Positions 58,366 through 64,000 of a DNA stretch of 64,000 nt are shown piece after piece; the first letter of the stretch is position 1, and each line of letters opens with the position of its first letter. The stretch lies in the NCBI GenBank assembly GCA_049323895.1, contig JBMOKT010000013.1, positions 62,001 through 126,000 of the forward strand. Direction: 5' to 3'. The DNA comes from JBMOKT01 sp049323895. GTDB lineage: Bacteria > Bacillota > Peptococcia > Peptococcales > BICA1-8. Both the position numbers and the translations under genes were made by a program. A model generated the notes under the pieces. That model saw only the letters and a list, made by a program, of their open reading frames with translations, was not told the DNA's origin and searched no databases.

Positions 58366-59535
58366 ATGAAAAAAGCAATTCTTATTATTCTCGATAGTAT
58401 AGGAGTGGGAGCACTGCCTGATGCCCACCTTTATGGAGATGAAGGGGCTAATACCCTTAAAAATATTGCCACGGCTGTAAAGGGCTTAAAACTTCCCAAC
58501 TTAGAAAAAATGGGCATTGGTAATCTTGGTGATATTCGTGGAGTAAAAAAAGTAAGCAACACTATAGGGGCTTATGGTAAACTGGCTGAAAAGTCCAAGG
58601 GCAAGGATACCACTACCGGGCATTGGGAATTGATGGGGCTAATAACCAGCGACCCTTTTCCAACTTTTCCCCATGCATTTCCCCAGCAATTAATAGAAGA
58701 GTTTGAAAAGTTAATAGGGAGAAAAACTATCGGCAATGAGGTGGCTTCAGGCACAGAAATTATTGAACGATTAGGTGAGGAACATATTAAAACAGGCTAT
58801 CCCATAATTTATACTTCAGCAGACAGTGTATTTCAAATAGCCGCCCATGAGGAAGTATTTCCCCTTGATGAACTTTATAAGGTTTGTAGAATTGCCAGAG
58901 AGTTTCTAACAGGACCATATAAAGTAGGGCGGGTAATTGCCCGGCCTTTTATTGGCAAACCAGGGAGTTTTTCAAGAACCGCCAACAGGCATGATTATTC
59001 CTTGCTGCCTCCACAAAAGACCCTGTTAGACACCCTAACGGAAAATAATTGGGAAGTTATTTCCGTTGGGAAAATAAACGATATTTTCGCTGGACAAGGA
59101 ATCACAGCAAGCTTCCCCACCAAAAGCAATATGGATGGCGTTGATAAAACTATTCAAGTTTATGGGGAGATGCATAATGGCTTGCTTTTTGCAAATCTTG
59201 TTGACTTTGATGCAAAATTCGGCCACCGCAATGATCCCTTAGGGTACGGCAAAGCTTTAGAGGAATTTGATCAAAGGCTTCCGGAGATATGGAATCTTAT
59301 GGATGGCGATACTATACTGCTTATTGCTGGGGACCACGGCTGTGACCCCACCACTTCCAGTACTGACCATAGCAGGGAATACACCCCTATTTTAGTAATG
59401 GGTTCTTCCGTTAAAGGTGGAGTTAATTTATCAGAGAGGGAAAGTTTTGGTGATGTAGGTGCAACCTTGGCTGATTATTTTCGAGTTAAGTATGAAGGTT
59501 ATGGCATGAGCTTTTGGGATCAGATAAAGTTCTAA
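58366..59535 (+). CDS. deoB: Phosphopentomutase
   Basis: This 389-residue alkaline-phosphatase-superfamily enzyme interconverts (deoxy)ribose 1- and 5-phosphates. Visible metal-site motifs are ILDSIGVGALPDA, GKDTTTGHWELMGL (catalytic Thr), DFDAKFGHRNDPLGY and AGDHGCDPTTSSTDHSREYTP. It works with the two nucleoside phosphorylases encoded next. AAAGGAGG precedes the ATG. Confidence 0.98.
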   Translation: MKKAILIILDSIGVGALPDAHLYGDEGANTLKNIATAVKGLKLPNLEKMGIGNLGDIRGVKKVSNTIGAYGKLAEKSKGKDTTTGHWELMGLITSDPFPTFPHAFPQQLIEEFEKLIGRKTIGNEVASGTEIIERLGEEHIKTGYPIIYTSADSVFQIAAHEEVFPLDELYKVCRIAREFLTGPYKVGRVIARPFIGKPGSFSRTANRHDYSLLPPQKTLLDTLTENNWEVISVGKINDIFAGQGITASFPTKSNMDGVDKTIQVYGEMHNGLLFANLVDFDAKFGHRNDPLGYGKALEEFDQRLPEIWNLMDGDTILLIAGDHGCDPTTSSTDHSREYTPILVMGSSVKGGVNLSERESFGDVGATLADYFRVKYEGYGMSFWDQIKF

Positions 59536-59541
59536 GGAGGG

Positions 59542-60357
59542 TTGAATATGCAGGAAGTGATAAATTATATAAAAAAACTAATTAGTATCCAACCTGAGGT
59601 TGGTTTAATACTAGGCTCAGGACTGGGTGTATTAGCCGATGAAATTGACGAACCCACATACATTCCCTATGATACAGTTCCTAATTTTCCAGTTTCCACC
59701 GTACAGGGGCATGCAGGACGCCTGGTAATAGGGAAATTGTCAGGAATGCCTGTTGTGGTCATGCAGGGAAGGTTGCATTATTATGAAGGTTACAGTATGG
59801 ATAAGGTTACTTTTCCTATTCGAGTAATGCAGGGCATGGGAATAAAAAAATTAATCGTTACCAATGCAGCGGGAGGTATTAATTTAAATTATATGCCTGG
59901 CACCATTATGTTAATTAAAGACCATCTGAATCTTATGGGTACCAATCCACTAATTGGAGAAAATCTTTCCCAATATGGTCCAAGATTCCCCGATATGACT
60001 TATGGCTATCATCCCGGGTTGAGGGAACTGGCTCGTACAACAGCCAAGAAACTCGAAATTCCCATTGAAGAAGGGGTGTATGCAGCAGTTACCGGTCCTA
60101 GTTATGAAACACCAGCTGAAATCAGGTATCTTCGTATAATTGGTGCAGACTGTGTAGGTATGTCTACGGCGCCTGAGGTTATTGTAGCAAATCACGGCGG
60201 CATGTCTGTCTTAGGAATATCCTGTATAACAAATATGGCGGCGGGAGTTACTGGAGAAAAGCTTTCCCACGAAGAGGTGATAGAGACTGCAGATAGTGTA
60301 AGGGATAATCTGCGGAAGCTGTTAAAGGAAATTTTAAAAGAGATGGGGCCAGTATAA
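59542..60357 (+). CDS. punA: Purine nucleoside phosphorylase
   Basis: This 271-residue trimeric-type PNP has ILGSGLGVLADEI, VQGHAGRLVIGKLSG, MQGRLHYYEGYSM, TNAAGGIN and GPSYETPAEIRYLRIIGADCVGMSTAPEVIVANH. It cleaves inosine and guanosine to base plus ribose 1-phosphate. AAGGAGGG precedes the ATG. Confidence 0.97.
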   Translation: MNMQEVINYIKKLISIQPEVGLILGSGLGVLADEIDEPTYIPYDTVPNFPVSTVQGHAGRLVIGKLSGMPVVVMQGRLHYYEGYSMDKVTFPIRVMQGMGIKKLIVTNAAGGINLNYMPGTIMLIKDHLNLMGTNPLIGENLSQYGPRFPDMTYGYHPGLRELARTTAKKLEIPIEEGVYAAVTGPSYETPAEIRYLRIIGADCVGMSTAPEVIVANHGGMSVLGISCITNMAAGVTGEKLSHEEVIETADSVRDNLRKLLKEILKEMGPV

Positions 60358-60358
60358 G

Positions 60359-61669
60359 ATGCGTGCCTATGACATTATTGCCAAAAAAAGGGATGGTTTT
60401 CCCTTAACAGACCCGGAAATAAAATTTCTAATCAGAGGTTTCGTTGAGGGTACAATACCAGATTATCAAATTGCTGCCTGGGCTATGGCTGTATTCTTCC
60501 AGGGAATGGGTAACGAGGAAATATCCAGCCTCACCAGGGAAATGATTGATTCGGGAGATACCATAAACCTAGAAGAAATAACAGGTATTAAGGTGGATAA
60601 ACATAGTACAGGAGGGGTGGGAGATAAAACATCTTTAATTGTTGGTCCAATTGTAGCAGCGGGGGGCATACCTGTAGCCAAAATGTCAGGTCGGGGGTTA
60701 GGCCATACAGGTGGCACTATCGATAAACTGGAGTCTATTCCCGGTTTTAATGTAGAATTAGCCAGGGAACAATTCATTTCCCAAGTAAATAAAATTGGAC
60801 TGGCCTTAGTAAGTCAGACAGGGAATCTAGTACCTGCTGATAAACAACTTTATGCCCTGAGGGATGTAACTGCCACTGTAAATTCCATTCCCCTGATTGC
60901 AAGCAGTATCATGAGTAAAAAAATTGCTTCAGGTGCTGATGCTATTCTTTTAGATGTTAAAACAGGAAATGGAGCTTTTATTAAAAGCCTGGGTGAGGCG
61001 GAAAAACTTGCACAGATAATGGTAGAAATTGGAGTAAGCTTTAATAAAGACACAATGGCAGTTATCAGCAACATGGATCAACCCTTAGGATATGCGGTAG
61101 GAAATTCCATTGAAGTAATGGAAGCCATAACTACCCTTAAAGGTCAAGGTCCAGAGGATTTAACTCATTTATCTTTAACCCTAGCTGCATATATGTTTAT
61201 TTTGTCAAAAAAAGCTGTAAGTTACGAACAAGGTTATGAGATTGCCAAAAAAATCCTGCTTTCAGGAAAGGGACTTGCAAAATTAGGTGAATTTATTGCC
61301 GCTCAAGGCGGGGATGCCAATGTCATTGATAATTTTACATTATTTCCGTTAGGAAAGGGAAAATTTGAAGTAAAATCAGCCATGGGAGGTTTTGTAGAGG
61401 CAATTAACACTGAACTAATAGGAAAATCTGCAATGATAACCGGGGCCGGTCGCTCCAAACAGGGAGAAAATATTGACCTGGGTGTGGGAGTATATATATT
61501 TAGAAAAATAGGAGATAAGGTATCACAAGATGAAGTTTTAGCTGAAATTGTTTATAATGATGAACAAAAGGCTCAGGAGGCCGCAGACTTAATACTAAAA
61601 AGCTATAAAATTACATCTGAAACAGTTGCCAGACCTGAGGTAGTTTATAAAACTATTCACAGTAAATAA
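60359..61669 (+). CDS. pdp: Pyrimidine-nucleoside phosphorylase
   Basis: This 436-residue enzyme has KVDKHSTGGVGDKTSLIVGPIVAAGG, KMSGRGLGHTGGTIDKLESIPGF (phosphate and ribose site) and LDVKTGNGAFIKSLGEA. The length matches Pdp/DeoA. It feeds ribose 1-phosphates to DeoB. It starts 2 nt after punA and ends at a strong terminator. Confidence 0.97.
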   Translation: MRAYDIIAKKRDGFPLTDPEIKFLIRGFVEGTIPDYQIAAWAMAVFFQGMGNEEISSLTREMIDSGDTINLEEITGIKVDKHSTGGVGDKTSLIVGPIVAAGGIPVAKMSGRGLGHTGGTIDKLESIPGFNVELAREQFISQVNKIGLALVSQTGNLVPADKQLYALRDVTATVNSIPLIASSIMSKKIASGADAILLDVKTGNGAFIKSLGEAEKLAQIMVEIGVSFNKDTMAVISNMDQPLGYAVGNSIEVMEAITTLKGQGPEDLTHLSLTLAAYMFILSKKAVSYEQGYEIAKKILLSGKGLAKLGEFIAAQGGDANVIDNFTLFPLGKGKFEVKSAMGGFVEAINTELIGKSAMITGAGRSKQGENIDLGVGVYIFRKIGDKVSQDEVLAEIVYNDEQKAQEAADLILKSYKITSETVARPEVVYKTIHSK

Positions 61670-61700
61670 AGGGATCCGTAGGATCCCTTTATTTATTTTA
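61665..61700 (+). terminator. Bidirectional terminator between pdp and a minus-strand small ORF
   Basis: ATAAAGGGATCC (61666-61677) pairs with GGATCCCTTTAT (61681-61692) with GTA in the loop. T-rich sequence follows on both strands. It can serve pdp on + and the facing ORF on -. Confidence 0.88.
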
Positions 61701-61815
61701 TCTGCATATGATCATGGTATATTTTATAAATAGGAATTACTACGCGTGAAATAAAGACATACAAAGTCAAGGACCCTAAAGAAACAAGTAAGATAAAGGC
61801 AATTAAATTATCCAC
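61693..61815 (-). CDS. Putative 40-residue single-pass membrane protein
   Basis: This minus-strand ORF starts at GTG 61815 with AAGGAGGTG at 5-nt spacing, one of the strongest ribosome sites in the window. The product is a short N-terminus, a hydrophobic helix (LIAFILLVSLGSLTLYVFIS) and a basic/His tail ending YHDHMQIK. It ends at the bidirectional terminator. I recognise no family. Coding status is inferred from the ribosome site, the helix and the terminator. Confidence 0.55.
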   Translation of the reverse strand: MDNLIAFILLVSLGSLTLYVFISRVVIPIYKIYHDHMQIK

Positions 61816-61918
61816 TTTCGCACCTCCTTGATAATATTTTAAGAAATTTTAATAGAAAGCATACCTATTAATGATTTGGAAATAATAAAAACACAGTTTT
61901 TTTAAGGAGGTTATAAAT

Positions 61919-63070
61919 TTGAATAAACGTATTTTTGTAAGTTTGTTAATATTACTTACTATTATTTTTATGTCTGGAACATCCTATGGGGTAGAACTTA
62001 CCCTTGAATCACCGTCAGCTATTTTAATAGAAGCTGATTCAGGACAAATTTTATTTGAGGAAAATTCCCATGAGCGCAGGGCTCCGGCAAGTGTAACAAA
62101 AATTACTACTTTACTGGTTGCCATTGAAGCAATTAAAGAAGGCCGGGGCAGCTATGAAGATATTGTAGTAGCCAGCGAAAACGCTTGGAGGCTTGGAGGT
62201 TCACAAATATATTTGGAACCTGGGGAGGAAATGACGTTAAAAGAATTGTTGATTGCAGTTGCAGTTGGGTCTGCAAATGATGCGTGTGTTGCAGTTGCTG
62301 AACACCTTTATGGTTCACATGAGGCTTTTGTAGAGGCCATGAACGCTAAAGCCAAGCAATTAGGCTTAAAGGATACTAATTATGTTAATGCTTATGGTCT
62401 TCCCGCCGAAGGACATTATACCTCTTCCTTTGATATAGCACAAATTGCCAGGGAAGCATTAAAGCATGAAGAAATACTGCAGCTCACATCCATAAAACAC
62501 TATAGATTAAGGGAAGAGACAAGCAAACCATTTCAATTAGATAATACTAATAAGCTTTTGTGGTGGTATAAAGGAGCAGATGGTTTTAAAACAGGCTGGA
62601 TTGGTGAAGAATCGGGCTTTTGTTTAGCCTCAACTGCCCAAAGAGACGGATTAAGGCTTATTTCAGTTGTTTTAGGCGCTCCCCAGGCGAAAGGCAACTT
62701 CCGAGACAGTATGATTTTATTTAACCATGGATTTGCGTCTTTTGCCTTCAAAGAATTTATTAAACAGGACCAGGAGATTGTCCAGGTTAAAGTGGGAAAA
62801 GGGACTCAAGAATATATTTCGGGCATTGCCAACACTAGGGTTGGCTTAGTAATACCTAAGGGTAACGATCAAGCATTAACGACTAAAATAGAAGCAGCAC
62901 CAATAGTTCATGCACCCATAGAGAAGGGCCAAGTAATAGGGAAGATTACCATTTTAAAAGAAAATGAGCCGCTAAAAGAATTCGACATCGTAGCAAAGGA
63001 AGGTATAGCACAGGGAAGTATTTGGCGTCAATACCATAAACTCTTTAGAGAAATGATGGATTTTGATTGA
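61919..63070 (+). CDS. dacF: D-alanyl-D-alanine carboxypeptidase DacF
   Basis: This 383-residue penicillin-binding protein of the S11 family has a signal peptide (to about residue 24), the SxxK motif at S58-V-T-K61, the SxN motif (SANDA) and KTG (GFKTGWIG). A C-terminal amphipathic helix (SIWRQYHKLFREMMDF) can anchor it at the membrane. It trims stem peptides. The position directly upstream of spoIIA identifies it as DacF. TTG 61919 follows AAGGAGG. Confidence 0.95.
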   Translation: MNKRIFVSLLILLTIIFMSGTSYGVELTLESPSAILIEADSGQILFEENSHERRAPASVTKITTLLVAIEAIKEGRGSYEDIVVASENAWRLGGSQIYLEPGEEMTLKELLIAVAVGSANDACVAVAEHLYGSHEAFVEAMNAKAKQLGLKDTNYVNAYGLPAEGHYTSSFDIAQIAREALKHEEILQLTSIKHYRLREETSKPFQLDNTNKLLWWYKGADGFKTGWIGEESGFCLASTAQRDGLRLISVVLGAPQAKGNFRDSMILFNHGFASFAFKEFIKQDQEIVQVKVGKGTQEYISGIANTRVGLVIPKGNDQALTTKIEAAPIVHAPIEKGQVIGKITILKENEPLKEFDIVAKEGIAQGSIWRQYHKLFREMMDFD

Positions 63071-63076
63071 ATTCTG

Positions 63077-63102
63077 ACAGGTCTGCCTCACGGCAGACCT
63101 GT
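63077..63102 (+). terminator. Hairpin between dacF and spoIIAA
   Basis: ACAGGTCTGCC (63077-63087) pairs perfectly with GGCAGACCTGT (63092-63102). The following TTACATAACTTCTG is only weakly T-rich. It probably separates dacF from the spoIIA promoter. Confidence 0.7.
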
Positions 63103-63120
63103 TTACATAACTTCTGTTTC

Positions 63121-63173
63121 TTCGACATTATTTTTTCCAAATTTTAGCAGGAAACTAAAAATAAGTGTAGAAT
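63121..63173 (+). promoter_or_regulatory. Sigma-H promoter and Spo0A box of the spoIIA operon
   Basis: GCAGGAAAC (63147-63155) and AGAAT (63169-63173) are separated by 13 nt, matching the sigma-H consensus RnAGGAwwT-N12-14-HGAAT with one mismatch. A perfect reverse Spo0A box, TTCGACA, lies at 63121-63127, about 20 bp upstream of the -35. This is the arrangement expected for a Spo0A-activated, sigma-H-dependent spoIIA promoter. Confidence 0.75.
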
Positions 63174-63207
63174 ATTTTTCTTAATTGACAATAGGAGGAT
63201 GAAGTTA

Positions 63208-63534
63208 ATGGTTCTACTGAAAATTAAAAATGATAACCTCATAGTAAAGATATCAGGGGATTTGGATTTAGTTTTAGCCAAAGAGTTCAGGGACCATGTT
63301 GATAAGGTTTTGTTGGACAGGCCTGTAAAAAACCTGATTTTAGATTTTTCTGACGTTGATTTTATCGACAGTTCCGGATTAGGAGCCATTTTAGGACGGT
63401 ATAAAATAATGCAGCAGCGCAGTGGTAAAATGTCAATTATTGGTGTCAAAAAGTCAGTATACCGTGTCTTAGAGCTATCGGGTATATTAAGAATAATTCC
63501 AACCTTCAGAGTAGAAGAACAAAAGGAGGCTTAA
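63208..63534 (+). CDS. spoIIAA: Anti-sigma-F factor antagonist SpoIIAA
   Basis: This 108-residue STAS-domain protein has the phosphorylation site DFSDVDFIDSSGLGAILGRY (Ser56 by alignment). In its unphosphorylated form it releases sigma-F from SpoIIAB. ATG 63208 is placed 8-10 nt after AGGAGG; the ATG at 63199 is too close to that site. It is followed after 2 nt by spoIIAB. Confidence 0.98.
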   Translation: MVLLKIKNDNLIVKISGDLDLVLAKEFRDHVDKVLLDRPVKNLILDFSDVDFIDSSGLGAILGRYKIMQQRSGKMSIIGVKKSVYRVLELSGILRIIPTFRVEEQKEA

Positions 63535-63536
63535 AC

Positions 63537-63992
63537 ATGCAGAAAAATAAGAAAAACCACATTAAACTTGAGTTTATGAGCTTGCCAGAGAATGTAGCCC
63601 TGGCAAGGGTTCTAATTTCCAGCCTGGTTGCCCAGGTGGATACTACCCTAAATGACCTAGAGGAAATTAAAGTTGCAGTTTCCGAAGGAGTATCAAATGC
63701 CATCATTCACGGCTACCAAAATAATCAAAATGGCATTGTTGCCATAGAGGCTAATATAATTGATGAAAAGTTAGAAGTTATTATTGAAGACAAAGGAATT
63801 GGAATAGAGGATATAGACCAGGCAATGACACCGACCTTTACTACGGACCCTGATCGAATGGGACTGGGCTTTGTCTTTATGAAATCTTTTATGGACAATG
63901 TAGAGGTTATTTCTCAAAAAGGAAACGGAACCAAAGTTGTTCTGGTAAAATCATTAATAAACAATGGGTCATGTACCCAAGTTGCAAATTAA
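63537..63992 (+). CDS. spoIIAB: Anti-sigma-F factor and kinase SpoIIAB
   Basis: This 151-residue GHKL-fold kinase has the N-box EGVSNAIIHGY, the G1 box VIIEDKGIGIEDI and a lid with TTDPDRMGLGFVFMKSFMD. It binds and holds sigma-F and phosphorylates SpoIIAA. AAGGAGG precedes the ATG. sigF is expected immediately beyond the window. Confidence 0.98.
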   Translation: MQKNKKNHIKLEFMSLPENVALARVLISSLVAQVDTTLNDLEEIKVAVSEGVSNAIIHGYQNNQNGIVAIEANIIDEKLEVIIEDKGIGIEDIDQAMTPTFTTDPDRMGLGFVFMKSFMDNVEVISQKGNGTKVVLVKSLINNGSCTQVAN

Positions 63993-64000
63993 GGTGTGAA

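Overview
The window is about 64 kb of low-GC, gene-dense chromosome from an endospore-forming Firmicute. It carries spoIIIAA-AH, spoIVB, spo0A, spoIIM, dacF and spoIIAA-AB, an Asp23/AmaP pair, and frequent TTG and GTG starts behind strong Shine-Dalgarno sequences. A type IV pilus locus, electron-bifurcating NfnAB, a ferredoxin-dependent 2-oxoacid oxidoreductase and the OLE RNA/OapA pair point to an anaerobic, amino-acid-using member of the class Clostridia (Peptococcaceae-like or a related lineage). No rRNA, tRNA, CRISPR array, phage or transposase gene was found. Nearly everything is on the + strand.

Layout. 1-6.5 kb: type IV pilus locus (end of pilC, major pilin, prepilin peptidase, three minor pilins, a PilX-like protein with a beta-solenoid tail, a ComFB-domain protein, then pilM-pilN-pilO). 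The pilin block is bracketed by an imperfect inverted repeat of about 130 bp. 6.6-10.2 kb: a TldD/TldE pair with an endonuclease III-like gene between them. 10.2-12.8 kb: aroQ, an M24 peptidase, efp and an acidic zinc-ribbon protein. 12.9-18.3 kb: the spoIIIA operon. 18.4-34.4 kb: asp23, amaP, nusB, a TsaD paralogue, nfnAB, xseAB, polyprenyl synthase, a divergent PAP2-family protein, the roughly 590-nt OLE RNA, oapA, dxs, tlyA, a membrane-anchored nuclease-like gene, nadK, ytqB/mnmM, argR and recN. 34.5-40.5 kb: spoIVB, spo0A and a steA-steB-glycosyltransferase-phosphotransferase cluster. 40.5-49.5 kb: a sigma-54 activator, ilvE, and a sigma-54-promoted branched-chain amino acid oxidation operon (leucine dehydrogenase, P-loop ATPase, vorDBAC), then a sodium-dependent transporter. 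49.6-64 kb: M20 peptidase, DUF3866, a minus-strand MciZ-like microprotein, EndoQ-like nuclease, spoIIM, an alanine symporter, a short minus-strand island (DUF4911-like and ferredoxin), xerD, deoB, purine and pyrimidine nucleoside phosphorylases, dacF and spoIIAA-AB (sigF would follow).

How the parts fit. Sporulation entry (Spo0A, SpoIIA), engulfment (SpoIIM, SpoIIIA) and late sigma-factor signalling (SpoIVB) are all encoded here. Matches to sigma-H promoters and 0A boxes precede spo0A and spoIIA. Branched-chain amino acids would be taken up, deaminated by IlvE or leucine dehydrogenase, and oxidised by VOR to acyl-CoA with reduction of ferredoxin, which NfnAB can couple to NADPH. The points most worth following up are the OLE RNA with its promoter, the unannotated MciZ-like ORF, the repeat-bracketed pilin cassette, and the sigma-54 control region with overlapping palindromes.
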